64,000 nucleotides of DNA from contig CP102272.1 of the NCBI GenBank assembly GCA_025149125.1, positions 1,922,001 through 1,986,000 of the forward strand, in the 5' to 3' direction. The notes beneath the pieces were generated by a model. The model saw only the letters and a program-made list of their open reading frames with translations, did not search any database and was not told where the DNA came from. Of the stretch, positions 8,487-16,571 are shown in pieces. The first letter of the stretch is position 1. The number at the start of each line of letters is the position of its first letter. The translations under genes and the position numbers were made by a program. Source of the stretch: [Clostridium] asparagiforme DSM 15981 (GTDB lineage Bacteria; Bacillota; Clostridia; Lachnospirales; Lachnospiraceae).

Positions 8487-8966
8487 ATGAAGATTACATT
8501 AATAACTGTGGGAAAGATCAAGGAGCGTTATTTTGAGGATGCCATAAAGGAGTATTCCAAGCGCCTTAGCCGTTACTGCAAGCTGGAAATCATTCAGGTT
8601 GCGGATGAAAAGACGCCGGACGGAGCCGGGGAAGCGCTGGAAGCCCAGATCCGGGAGAAGGAGGGGCAGCGCATCCTGGCTCAGGTAAAGGACGGCGCCT
8701 ATGTGATCGCCCTGGCCATCGAGGGGAAGATGCTGGATTCCGTGGAGCTGTCCGAAACGATCGCCCGCCTTGGCGTGGAGGGCAAAAGCCAGGTGGCGTT
8801 TGTGATCGGCGGCTCTTTAGGTTTGTCCCCGGCGGTCATGGCCCGGGCCGACTACGCCCTGAGCTTTTCCCGCATGACGTTCCCGCATCAGCTGATGCGG
8901 GTCATTTTGCTGGAACAAATTTACAGGGGATTTCGGATTGCGGCGGGGGAGCCGTATCATAAGTGA
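8487..8966 (+). CDS. rlmH: 23S rRNA (pseudouridine-1915-N3)-methyltransferase RlmH
   Basis: A 159-residue protein, the full family length. It begins [13 protein letters not shown] and has the SPOUT knot sequence VIGGSLGLS and the C-terminal [19 protein letters not shown] that are nearly invariant in RlmH. It methylates N3 of pseudouridine 1915 in helix 69 of 23S rRNA on assembled ribosomes. It starts 3 bp after the GNAT stop. The next small gene overlaps its stop codon. Confidence 0.97.
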   Translation: MKITLITVGKIKERYFEDAIKEYSKRLSRYCKLEIIQVADEKTPDGAGEALEAQIREKEGQRILAQVKDGAYVIALAIEGKMLDSVELSETIARLGVEGKSQVAFVIGGSLGLSPAVMARADYALSFSRMTFPHQLMRVILLEQIYRGFRIAAGEPYHK

Positions 8967-9232
8967 CGGGGAGAAGTAAAATTTTGCGAAAATTTTTTAA
9001 GTATTTGGGAGGTATAATTGTATGGAGCGCTGTTTGTTTTAATTATTGGATAGACGCAATTTTTAAGGGATTTCCTAAAACTAAGGAGGATCTTCTGGAA
9101 ATGGGATATACAGAATTTGATTTTATGATTAGGAATATAGTTTGTACAGCGACTCCTATTGTGTGGATTGCAGCTCCAATATTATTTTTTGTTGTGTGCA
9201 ATTATTTAAAGAAGAGGAGTAAAAATAAGTAA
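8963..9232 (+). CDS. Small predicted membrane protein, unknown
   Basis: An 89-residue reading frame overlapping the rlmH stop by 4 bases (GTGA). Two hydrophobic segments (about 13-30 and 63-82) flank an acidic loop, and the end is lysine-rich (KKRSKNK), consistent with a two-helix membrane protein. A TTG at 8984 behind GGGGAG is an alternative start. The sequence is much more AT-rich than its neighbours, which suggests recent acquisition. I do not recognise a family. Confidence 0.5.
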   Translation: MTGRSKILRKFFKYLGGIIVWSAVCFNYWIDAIFKGFPKTKEDLLEMGYTEFDFMIRNIVCTATPIVWIAAPILFFVVCNYLKKRSKNK

Positions 9233-9260
9233 AAATATCATATTATGAAAGAGTAGGGGC

Positions 9261-9598
9261 ATGTGTAAAATTAAGCAAGGTAACCCTGTATTAATGCTAT
9301 GTCTGATTCTCTTTAATGTATGTTTGTGCCTGAATGCCTGCTCTAAAGACGAGTCTGAAACTGTATTCCGGAAAATTGAATTTTTAGAAAGCGAGCCGGA
9401 GCCCCATAAAAAGACTGTATAGTTGAAATAAACGATCCCCAAAATGAGTATAGAAGCCATCAAGTTATCATCGATGATTTTTTACTAAGAGCGGTGAGGA
9501 AGCGGGGGAGCAGTATGGAAGATTATCACTTTGGGGAATCGTTTGAGACCGATTCTTTTGGAGTGATCATCGGGTATTGGGAGTGCTTTTTGCCTTAA
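9261..9598 (+). pseudogene. Frameshifted small lipoprotein gene
   Basis: ATG 9261 behind AGGGG begins a 53-codon frame whose first 27 residues form a lipoprotein signal (LCLNAC lipobox). It stops at 9422. From 9413 a second frame continues as plausible coding sequence (from DCIVEINDP to GYWECFLP) to a TAA at 9598. The frames join if one A is added to the AAAAA run at 9408-9412, giving a protein of about 112 residues. A single-base deletion (or sequencing error) in that run would explain the break. The family is not recognised. Confidence 0.5.
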
Positions 9599-9771
9599 TG
9601 AAAGCAGCTGGCGATATCGAAGGGCGGCGAAATAATCAGGTCATGGAGAGACGGCAGGAGAATGAAAAGCGGAGACTAAAAATAATATGCATCCGCGGAT
9701 GAGAGTAACCGGTTGAGGATTCATGATACAAAGAAAGAAAACGTCAGGTCCGCAGGAAAGCGAGGAAGAGT
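9599..9771. other. AT-rich gap with possible gene remnant
   Basis: A 34-codon frame (9599-9703, starting MKAAGDIEGRR) is open here but has no ribosome site or recognisable product. It may be debris of the same AT-rich insertion. Otherwise only the ribosome site of the next gene is seen. Confidence 0.3.
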
Positions 9772-10911
9772 ATGGAGTACAGGGAAATTGGAAAAACGGG
9801 GAAACGCAGCAGTATCATCGGTCTGGGCTGCGAAAATCTGGACGGAAAGCCCTTTGAGCAGGTGCAGGACACGGTCAACGCCGCTTTGGAATGCGGCATC
9901 AACCTGTTCGACGTGTTTATGCCCGGAAACGAGATACGGGAAAATATCGCCCGGGCGTTGGGAAGCCGCCGGGATCAGGTGATGATACAGGGGCATATCG
10001 GCTCCACTGATATCCGGCAGCAGTACGACATCAGCCGTGATCTGCCGGTGGTAAAGAAGTATTTTGAGAATCTGCTGCGCATTTTCGGCTACATAGATTT
10101 TGGAATGATGTTTTTTATCGACTCGGAGGAGGACTATAAAGGCGTTTTTGAGACGGGGTTCGCCGATTATGTGCAGAAGCTGAAACGCCAGGGGGATATC
10201 CGCCACATCGGCTTCAGTTCCCACAACCCCGTTATGGCCACCCGGGTGGTGGGTACGGGCCTGCCGGAAATGATGATGTTCAGCATCAACCTGGCCTTTG
10301 ACCTCTATCCCGCGGAGACCAACGCGCTGAATGAACTGAACCAGGAGCTGGACAAGGCGGCTTTTTGCGGATTTGATCCCACCCGTGCCGCTTTGTATAC
10401 TTTGTGCGAGCAGAAGAATATCGGGATTACGGTCATGAAAACTCTGGGAGCGGGCAAGCTGATTTCCGCGGAGCACACGCCCTTTGACCGGCCGCTGACC
10501 GTGGGCCAGTGCGTGCATTACGCGCTGACGCGCCCTGCGGTGGCCAGCGTGATGCTGGGCTGTCAGAAACGCGGCGAGGTGTTGGACGCGGTGCGGTACT
10601 TGGAGCTGAGCGATGAGGAAAAGGATTACACGGCCGTGATGAATACGCTGCGCAATGATTTTAAGGGAAACTGCGTTTATTGCAGCCATTGCCAGCCCTG
10701 CCCCATGGGGATCGATATCGCGGCGGTCAATAAATACCTGGACATCGCCCGCCTTGACGAGCAAAATGTCCCGCCCTCCATCCGCTCTCATTATGCGGGG
10801 CTTGAACGCAGCGGAACGGATTGTATTGGCTGCGGAAACTGTGAGAAGCGCTGTCCCTTCGGTGTTCCCATTATCGGCAATATGGCTGCGGCCGCCGGTA
10901 TTTTTGGATAA
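9772..10911 (+). CDS. Aldo/keto reductase with C-terminal 4Fe-4S domain
   Basis: A 379-residue protein. An aldo/keto reductase TIM barrel (about 1-280, with GLGCENLDG and IRHIGFSSHNP) is joined to a C-terminal ferredoxin-like region. That region has two cysteine clusters: CVYCSHCQPCPMGID and CIGCGNCEKRCPFGVP. This fused arrangement is common in anaerobes, where the iron-sulfur centre probably passes electrons to or from the reductase site; the substrate is unknown. The AKR catalytic tyrosine region appears diverged. It is a single gene followed by a perfect terminator. Confidence 0.88.
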   Translation: MEYREIGKTGKRSSIIGLGCENLDGKPFEQVQDTVNAALECGINLFDVFMPGNEIRENIARALGSRRDQVMIQGHIGSTDIRQQYDISRDLPVVKKYFENLLRIFGYIDFGMMFFIDSEEDYKGVFETGFADYVQKLKRQGDIRHIGFSSHNPVMATRVVGTGLPEMMMFSINLAFDLYPAETNALNELNQELDKAAFCGFDPTRAALYTLCEQKNIGITVMKTLGAGKLISAEHTPFDRPLTVGQCVHYALTRPAVASVMLGCQKRGEVLDAVRYLELSDEEKDYTAVMNTLRNDFKGNCVYCSHCQPCPMGIDIAAVNKYLDIARLDEQNVPPSIRSHYAGLERSGTDCIGCGNCEKRCPFGVPIIGNMAAAAGIFG

Positions 10912-10928
10912 GCGGGAGAAAATGCGAA

Positions 10929-10969
10929 AAAAGTCCCAGGCAGGAACTGCTGTCCGCCTGGGACTTTTT
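10929..10969. terminator. Strong terminator between convergent genes
   Basis: A perfect 13-bp stem, AAAAGTCCCAGGC (10929-10941) with GCCTGGGACTTTT (10956-10968), followed by T. The A-rich left flank lets it work in both directions, serving the genes ending at 10911 and 11008. Confidence 0.85.
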
Positions 10970-11007
10970 GGTAAATACGGAGCCGCCGCGGCTGCCTGGG
11001 CCGGTTC

Positions 11008-12138
11008 CTAGATGCGCCGCACGACATAGTCGAGCACCTGTACCCAGACGCCCTTGTTTTGTTTCCACACGGCAGGGTACTCTGAGAATGGCACGGGGCA
11101 CGGGGTTCTCCCGACTTCCAGGGTAACGCCCGGAACCGCGTTGCTTCTGGACTGCATCCAGTCCTTGAAGCCGCCTTTGCCGTCGCTGGAATCCATGCGG
11201 TAGCCGGTCATGACCGATACGGCCTCGGCCAGCGTGTTGGAGGCCATCTCGGCTCCGTTGCTGCTGGTGGTCCAGTAGATCACCTCGCCCTGGGAGTGAT
11301 AGCTGACCGTGATGGCAAAGGGGTACTGGTCCGCCAGCTGGGAGAGGGCCTTGCTCTCAGGCTCTGAAAATGGGGTGGGGCCTTTGTAATTGGCGTAGGA
11401 TGGGGCCGTCCGGTCCGGGGATAGCTCCTCCCAGCCGTAGGGGAAATTATAGTTTAAATCCACGCCCCCGGCGTTTGCCTTCCATTTTGTCAGATACACC
11501 TCAAAGGAATCGGAAGTTTTTCCAAGGCTGGTGTCCCTGGCATAGCATTCCTCAATCCCTTTCTTGAGCGTTTCGGAGCGGATGGCGTCGAGGCCGAACT
11601 GGCTAAGGGTCACTCCGTCGGGATTGGTCATGGGGACAAAATGAATGGCCACTTTTTGGAGCATATCTGAAACCGGCTTATAGTTGTAATGTCCGGTATC
11701 ATAAAAGGCCAGCGCGTATTCCAGCTCCTTCATCATGATGAGAGGAGTCATATATTCCCTTGCATGGATCGCTCCCTGCATCAGAATCTGCGCCTCGGCC
11801 TCGGGATTGCCCAGAATAATGTCATAAATGTTTCTTCCGTCCAGGGAAGTGCCGATGACATTGACGGTAATCTTATCCCCGTATGCAGCCTGGAGCGCTT
11901 TAATATCCGTCTCCATCTGCTCGTAGGAGTATTTCTCCACCGGCGTGATAATGGGATTCGCCACCTCCAGGTCCAAAAAATCGTTAAACCCCACCGAGGC
12001 CTTGATCCCGGGTCCAACGGCATTGGCCTCCTTTGCCTCCATATAGGACGGCTCCGCTCCGTAGCTGACCGCGGCTCCGCCTCCCAGGCCGCCCACAGCC
12101 AGGATTCCGCTGAGTATTGCACAAACCATTCGTTTCAT
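11008..12138 (-). CDS. Secreted M14-family zinc carboxypeptidase
   Basis: A 376-residue exported metallopeptidase. Residues 1-29 are a signal peptide (hydrophobic ILSGILAVGG, cleavage likely after SYGA). The zinc ligands HARE (in GAIHAREYMTPL) and the later SYHSQG histidine are present, together with the substrate-binding NPDGV and the catalytic glutamate in TLEVGR. It probably trims C-terminal residues from peptides or peptidoglycan stems outside the cell. ATG 12138 (MKRMVCAIL) starts the signal peptide; the longer frame to 12231 would cover the promoter at 12203-12231. Confidence 0.88.
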   Translation of the reverse strand: MKRMVCAILSGILAVGGLGGGAAVSYGAEPSYMEAKEANAVGPGIKASVGFNDFLDLEVANPIITPVEKYSYEQMETDIKALQAAYGDKITVNVIGTSLDGRNIYDIILGNPEAEAQILMQGAIHAREYMTPLIMMKELEYALAFYDTGHYNYKPVSDMLQKVAIHFVPMTNPDGVTLSQFGLDAIRSETLKKGIEECYARDTSLGKTSDSFEVYLTKWKANAGGVDLNYNFPYGWEELSPDRTAPSYANYKGPTPFSEPESKALSQLADQYPFAITVSYHSQGEVIYWTTSSNGAEMASNTLAEAVSVMTGYRMDSSDGKGGFKDWMQSRSNAVPGVTLEVGRTPCPVPFSEYPAVWKQNKGVWVQVLDYVVRRI

Positions 12139-12202
12139 AATCACTAACACTACCCTTCTGTTTTTGTCGTCGTTTTGTCCGGTTCCTATTCCATATGCTC
12201 CC

Positions 12203-12231
12203 AATCTAATATAAATGCCGCTTCCAGTCAA
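12203..12231 (-). promoter_or_regulatory. Sigma-A promoter of the M14 gene
   Basis: On the minus strand, TTGACT (12226-12231) and TAGATT (12203-12208) are spaced 17 bp apart, 65 bp before the ATG. Confidence 0.65.
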
Positions 12232-12418
12232 ATAAAGTTTTCTTACAATTTTATGCCATTTTTATGAGCATGGCCGGAAGGGGAGAAAATTGCCGGCGGA
12301 TGGACCTGGGGCGGGGGAAACGTGGAAAAGGGGAATGGAAAAACATATCCGAAAATGGATATTATCAAGAACGGCCGGGCGCGTAAGGAGGTTTGCGGGC
12401 GTCCGGGATTGATGGGGG

Positions 12419-12447
12419 TTGTGTTTCCGGCGGATTCACAATATACT
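12419..12447 (+). promoter_or_regulatory. Probable sigma-A promoter of the ATP-grasp-like gene
   Basis: TTGTGT (12419-12424) and TATACT (12442-12447) with a 17-bp spacer, 44 bp before the ATG. Confidence 0.6.
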
Positions 12448-12490
12448 ATATGCAGGATACGGTTAATTGAAACAAGGGGGAAATTCCGAT

Positions 12491-13372
12491 ATGAGCGATC
12501 GATGCACCATTCTGTACCCGGCCGATTTCTTCGATCTGAAAAAGGTGGACGGGGATTACGAATATGAATACCGGGAGGCGGTTCAATTTCCGGAGTTTCA
12601 GATTCTGTTTTACAATTACGATGAGTTTGCCGCAGGGGGAAAGCTGAAGTTTTATCCCGGCGATTTTGAGGGCGGCCTGTGCGTTTACCGGGGGTGGATG
12701 CTGCAGCCGTCCGCATATGAGGAATTGTACCGGACATTGGCGAACCGGGGGCTGAGGCTGATCAATACGCCGGACGAGTACGGGAATTGCCATGAATTTC
12801 CCAATTCTTATGATCTGCTACAAACGTTTACGCCCGGCATGATGGCGTACCCGATGGGAGAGGCCGTGGACTGGCGGGCGGTTAAAAAGCGGTTTGGCCG
12901 TTTTATGATGAAGGACTACGTGAAATCGGTCAAGGGCAGCGATTTTCCCGTGTATTTTGACCGGACCTACACGGATGAGGAGCTGGACCGCTATGCGGCT
13001 GAGTTCATCCGCCTGCGGGACCGGCTGTTCGTGAAGGGAATTGTGCTGAAAGAGTTTGTGGACTTAAAGAAAATAGATAACGCGACCAATGAGTACCGGG
13101 CGTTTTATCTGTACGGTAAGCGGATTACCTTGTCTAAGAATTCCAATCAGAAGCGGGACGTGCCGGTGCCGGAGGCATTTGCGGGGCAGCTGCCGCGGCT
13201 GAACAGTAATTTTTACACCGTGGACTTTGCGGAGTTGGCGGATGGTAGCTGGATTGTGGTGGAGACCGGAGACGGCCAGGTATCGGGATTGTCTCCGGGG
13301 CAGTATGTGTTTAAATTTTATGAGGAATTGCTGCGGGGATTGAAGCGGAATGACCGGTTATCCGGTGATTAG
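12491..13372 (+). CDS. ATP-grasp domain (DUF4343-like) protein
   Basis: A 293-residue cytosolic protein resembling DUF4343/ATP-grasp proteins. The central FMMKDYVKSVKGS segment is the lysine-containing nucleotide-binding strand, and WIVVETGDGQVSGL near the end fits the metal-binding E-x-G/N region. ATP-grasp enzymes join a carboxylate to an amine or thiol through an acyl phosphate, but the substrates here are unknown. ATG 12491 follows AAGGGGG. It stands alone with its own promoter. Confidence 0.7.
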   Translation: MSDRCTILYPADFFDLKKVDGDYEYEYREAVQFPEFQILFYNYDEFAAGGKLKFYPGDFEGGLCVYRGWMLQPSAYEELYRTLANRGLRLINTPDEYGNCHEFPNSYDLLQTFTPGMMAYPMGEAVDWRAVKKRFGRFMMKDYVKSVKGSDFPVYFDRTYTDEELDRYAAEFIRLRDRLFVKGIVLKEFVDLKKIDNATNEYRAFYLYGKRITLSKNSNQKRDVPVPEAFAGQLPRLNSNFYTVDFAELADGSWIVVETGDGQVSGLSPGQYVFKFYEELLRGLKRNDRLSGD

Positions 13373-13510
13373 CTTGCCCCTTGAAAGCGCAAAACAGCCT
13401 GATCTCCACCTGGCGACGGTGAGCATCAAACGCAAGATTGCAAATAGCAGTTATGTGTAGTACGCCTTAGGCGCAGCCTTACGAAATCTGAAATTTATGG
13501 GGGAAAACGA
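13373..13510. other. Boundary of the lower-GC patch
   Basis: No gene is seen. Base composition drops from here, and a short palindrome (CGCCTTAGGCG, about 13462-13472) is the only structure noticed. This is the likely left edge of the acquired patch that runs to about 17030. Confidence 0.35.
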
Positions 13511-13999
13511 ATGACAGTGGCAGAAATAATGGCAAAGATGATTTCCTTTTCTGAGGGAAATATTCATGATATTGACCATCTTATACGGGTATGGACATAT
13601 GCAAAAACGATTAGCAGTTTGGAAGAACTGGAAGCGGAGACACAATATGTCCTTGAGGTGGCCGCAATTACCCATGATATCGCCTGTCCTATGTGTCGTG
13701 AAATGTATGGAAATACCAACGGCAAGCTTCAGGAAAAAGAAGGTGAGTCGATGGTCAGGGCCTTCTTGAAAGATTCTGGTATGAGCAAGGAAGAAATCGA
13801 CCGGGTGTCATATCTGGTCGGCCATCATCACACCTTTTCAAATATTGATGGAATAGATTATCAAATTCTGATTGAGGCGGATTATATTGCAAACGCGGCA
13901 GAAAGCGGATATACGAAAAGCAGTATAGAGAATGCTTTAAGTAAGATTATTAAGACAAAAAGTGCAACCCAGCTGATTCTGTCAATGTTTTGCTTGTAA
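13511..13999 (+). CDS. HD-domain phosphohydrolase
   Basis: A 162-residue HD-superfamily protein. The metal ligands are visible as an early H (DIDHLIRVW), the THD pair (AAITHDIAC), the GHHHTF motif and a final D (IEADYIAN). Such proteins hydrolyse phosphoester bonds in nucleotides or related compounds; the substrate is not apparent. GGGGG lies 8 bases before the ATG. It is AT-richer than genes on its left and belongs to the acquired patch. A truncated TnpV gene follows directly. Confidence 0.85.
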   Translation: MTVAEIMAKMISFSEGNIHDIDHLIRVWTYAKTISSLEELEAETQYVLEVAAITHDIACPMCREMYGNTNGKLQEKEGESMVRAFLKDSGMSKEEIDRVSYLVGHHHTFSNIDGIDYQILIEADYIANAAESGYTKSSIENALSKIIKTKSATQLILSMFCL

Positions 14000-14055
14000 G
14001 GGAACTTTCCGCTTTTCGGACCGATTTTATTCCAGCTTATTCATTTGGGGAAGCT

Positions 14056-14247
14056 TTGGCGAATCAGGCGCAGGCCGAAAAAGAACAGCCTATTGGTTTG
14101 TGGGGACAGCGGCACGTGCGGTATCTGAAAGAATACCGCAGAAATGCATACACAATGCTACTTGCAACCGGCAGATGGAACACTTACCTTGTCGATATAG
14201 ATCAACAAGCACAGGAGTGTATGCAAAGACACAAATGTTCATTTTGA
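14056..14247 (+). pseudogene. tnpV: Truncated TnpV transposon protein
   Basis: The frame from 14056 carries the diagnostic TnpV core: PIGLWGQRHVRYLKEYRR followed by an LLATGRWNTYLVDIDQQAQE-type segment. Intact TnpV proteins are about 120 residues and accompany integrative elements of Firmicutes. Here the N-terminal part is missing and the frame degenerates after the core (CMQRHKCSF, stop 14247). It is a relic of a mobile element, with no recombinase seen nearby. Confidence 0.7.
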
Positions 14248-14274
14248 CCGTTGACTGGTTCGGCTGGCTTTGCT

Positions 14275-14621
14275 TTATTCTCGCAACTTTGTAATCTCTT
14301 CATCTGTACGGTTCCCGTGAATGGTGATATTTGAAAGTGCTTTTTCAATTCTTCTTCTTTTCTCATACCGGGGATCGGGACGACGAAGCTATACTTATAA
14401 AACATCCACGCAAGGGATATTTGCGGGGGGGGGGGGGGGCACCGCATTAGCCTGTCGGATTTCTTCCGCAGTTGTCATGGATTGCAGCCCAATTCATAGG
14501 CCATGCGAATGAGCAGGATCGCGTCCGCTTTTGGCGGTAATGCTCCATAGCCATGAGAAAAGCCCATACAGCTGTAGCCGATTTCTGACACCTCGATGTT
14601 TCGTAATCTCCTTGTTTTCAT
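14275..14621 (-). pseudogene. Decayed aldo/keto reductase gene
   Basis: Three pieces in different frames read as one aldo/keto reductase. ATG 14621 begins an N-terminal piece (EIGYSCMGFSHGYGALPPK) that stops at 14475. Next comes AEEIRQANAV, then after the poly-C tract a C-terminal piece (QISLAWMFYKYSFVVPIPG). The final SNITIHGNRTDEEITKLRE is in yet another frame and ends at 14275. Most of the barrel (about 200 codons) is missing. The ATG overlaps the stop of the upstream NmrA-like gene, so it was once the last gene of that operon. Confidence 0.75.
14425..14439. repeat. 15-base poly-G tract
   Basis: An uninterrupted run of 15 G on the plus strand, inside the decayed reductase gene and exactly where its reading frame changes. 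It is either a slippage-expanded tract or an assembly artefact. Confidence 0.8.
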
Positions 14622-15247
14622 TCTTCTTCATTCTCCAGTGCCGTGTCCCTCGTGATACTGACGCTTTCCCTCGCGTATAGGGTTTCGTCCGAAATAAGCT
14701 GTATTGCCAGCTTCACAAGGGACGGAATAGTTGTAATATATCCTTTCGCCGGTTCTCCTTTTACGGACAGGACAAAATCGTTTTCCCCGCCCTCTTTCAG
14801 ATAACCGGGGCGAAGAACCGTATAGTTCAGGTCGCTTGCTTCTACAATGTCAACCGCCTGCCGGTTCGGCAACTGTGCCGGTTCGTTGTCCAGATTGTCC
14901 TCGCCGTCCATATCATCCGGGATTTCATTGTAGATACCAACCGCACCCATAAAAATCAGACGCTTAACGCCGCACTCACCCATAGCGGCAACAATGTTTT
15001 CTGCAATTTGAGGTAAGGCTTCTCCCGATATGGCGCAATATACAACCTCCTGCCCCTGCATGGCCTCTTTCAAATTCTCGATCTGTTCCGCGTCGCCGTT
15101 CACAACAGTTGTGCGGGGACTATCAGAGAACATATCCTCCGCATGACGGGCAAACAGGGTAACATGACACTCTGTATCGGACAACAACTTTTTTGTAATG
15201 GCACTTCCGGCGGTGCCGGTAGCCCCCAGCAATAAAACATGTTTCAT
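14618..15247 (-). CDS. NAD(P)-binding NmrA/SDR-a5-like protein
   Basis: A 209-residue Rossmann-fold protein of the atypical SDR/NmrA group. The dinucleotide-binding motif is LLGATGTAGSAI at the N-terminus, and the YTVLRPGYLKEGG segment is typical of the family. There is no clear YxxxK catalytic pair, so it may be a sensor or a reductase on small quinone-like substrates; both are inference. It lies 16 bp downstream of the intact aldo/keto reductase and shares its MerR-type promoter. Confidence 0.85.
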   Translation of the reverse strand: MKHVLLLGATGTAGSAITKKLLSDTECHVTLFARHAEDMFSDSPRTTVVNGDAEQIENLKEAMQGQEVVYCAISGEALPQIAENIVAAMGECGVKRLIFMGAVGIYNEIPDDMDGEDNLDNEPAQLPNRQAVDIVEASDLNYTVLRPGYLKEGGENDFVLSVKGEPAKGYITTIPSLVKLAIQLISDETLYARESVSITRDTALENEEE

Positions 15248-15263
15248 CGTGCATTTTCTCCTT

Positions 15264-16097
15264 TTACCATTTCATGGCAACTTCAACCACAGCGGGATTT
15301 TCAGGATTTCCAATCATAGGAACCGCTGTGTCCATTTTCACAAGTTGAGCCATTTCGTCTGCTGTAAGTTCAAAATCGAATATATCAAAGTTTTCTTTGA
15401 TGTGTCCCTTATGGACGGACTTCGGGATAACAACCACGCCGCTCTGCATAAGGAACCGCAACGCAACTTGGGCGGATGTTTTTCCATGCGCCCGTGCAAT
15501 TTCGACCAGAGCAGGATTTTCAAACATTTCATTCTTCCTGCCCTGTCCCAGCGGGGCATACGCCATGTGCCGGACATGATATTTTTCCATCCATTCATGT
15601 TCTGTGCGACGCTGGCAGAGCAAGTGGGTTTCAATCTGGTTGACGGCAGGCGCAACCTGATTAAATTCAATCAAATCAATCAGGCGATCCGGGTCGAAGT
15701 TAGATACACCGATCGCCCGGATTTTTCCCTCTTGATGCAGCTTTTCCAATTCCCTCCACGCGGCATAGTAGTTTCCGAAAGGCCAGTGGAGCAACACCAA
15801 ATCGAGATAGCTGGTTTTCAGTTTTTCCAGTGACGCTTCCACGGTTGCGCGGGTGTTCTCATAGGAGCGAAAGTTTACTTTTGTGACGAGAAACAATTCC
15901 CCGCGGGGAATACCGCTTTTCTGGGTGGTGTTTCCAACCGCTTCCTCGTTCCCATAGGCCTCTGCCGTGTCAATCATGCGGTAGCCGCTGCGGAGCGCGG
16001 TCAAAACGCTTTCCTCACATTCTGCGCCGCCCATCAGAAATGTGCCGAAGCCGAGCATGGGCATTTGAATGTCGTTGTTCAAAGGCATCGTATTCAT
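15264..16097 (-). CDS. Aldo/keto reductase
   Basis: A 277-residue NADPH-dependent aldo/keto reductase of normal length. The catalytic D-Y-K-H set is visible: MIDTAEAYGNE (D, Y), VTKVNF (K) and LVLLHWPFG (H). The coenzyme motif VVIPKSVHKGHIKEN lies near the end. ATG 16097 is chosen because GGAGGA is 7 bases upstream; two earlier ATGs touch the ribosome site. It is the first gene of a reductase operon facing a monooxygenase-MerR pair, which suggests a response to electrophiles, aldehydes or quinones. Confidence 0.92.
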   Translation of the reverse strand: MNTMPLNNDIQMPMLGFGTFLMGGAECEESVLTALRSGYRMIDTAEAYGNEEAVGNTTQKSGIPRGELFLVTKVNFRSYENTRATVEASLEKLKTSYLDLVLLHWPFGNYYAAWRELEKLHQEGKIRAIGVSNFDPDRLIDLIEFNQVAPAVNQIETHLLCQRRTEHEWMEKYHVRHMAYAPLGQGRKNEMFENPALVEIARAHGKTSAQVALRFLMQSGVVVIPKSVHKGHIKENFDIFDFELTADEMAQLVKMDTAVPMIGNPENPAVVEVAMKW

Positions 16098-16159
16098 CAT
16101 CATTCCTCCATTGATTCATATTTAAGCACTTGAGTGGGATTACCATTTGTGTTAAGCTA

Positions 16160-16190
16160 AGCATAGCAAGTTCGGGTAACTCGAAGTCAA
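16160..16190 (-). promoter_or_regulatory. MerR-type promoter/operator with 19-bp spacer
   Basis: On the minus strand, TTGACT (16185-16190) and TATGCT (16160-16165) are 19 bp apart, the overlong spacing that MerR-family activators correct by twisting DNA. The spacer carries an imperfect dyad (ACTTCGAG and CCCGAACT half-sites). It drives the reductase operon; the MerR gene at 16572 is the obvious regulator. Confidence 0.8.
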
Positions 16191-16232
16191 GTCTTTTTTG
16201 AAATTTTTATGAAACTTAGAAAGGAAATCAGA

Positions 16233-16565
16233 ATGGCAATTACAATCAACCTCTATTACACAGGCACGAATGGGAACGCAAGGAGATTTGCTGAGGAAAT
16301 GGTTCAAAGTGGTATTGTCCATGATATTCGTTCAGAAGCGGGTAATCTCCGTTATGAATACTTTTTTCCTATGGAAGATAAGGAGACAGTGCTTTTGATT
16401 GATAGTTGGACAAACCAACAGGCACTTGATTTACACCATGCTTCTTCCATGATGAAAAGAATAACGCAACTGCGTGAAAAATATGACCTACACATGAAAG
16501 TAGAACGTTATTTATCGGATAATGTTTCTAATCAGGAAACCGACAAAACTTTTATTCGGGAGTGA
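16233..16565 (+). CDS. Putative quinol monooxygenase (ABM domain)
   Basis: A 110-residue single-domain protein of the antibiotic biosynthesis monooxygenase (ABM/YgiN-like) fold. It has the characteristic YEYFFPMEDKETVLLIDSW and later H-A-S-S pattern. Members are cofactor-free dimers that oxidise quinols or act on reactive small molecules. ATG 16233 follows AAAGGAAA. Six bases separate it from the MerR gene, so the two form an operon, and the divergent reductase operon fits a shared quinone/electrophile stress response. Confidence 0.82.
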   Translation: MAITINLYYTGTNGNARRFAEEMVQSGIVHDIRSEAGNLRYEYFFPMEDKETVLLIDSWTNQQALDLHHASSMMKRITQLREKYDLHMKVERYLSDNVSNQETDKTFIRE

Positions 16566-16571
16566 TGTACC

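Larger units (their letters stand above)
12139..12490. other. Divergent intergenic region with two promoters
   Basis: These 352 bp separate the outward-facing M14 and ATP-grasp-like genes. Beyond the two promoters (12203-12231 minus; 12419-12447 plus) I see no gene or clear repeat. Confidence 0.5.
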
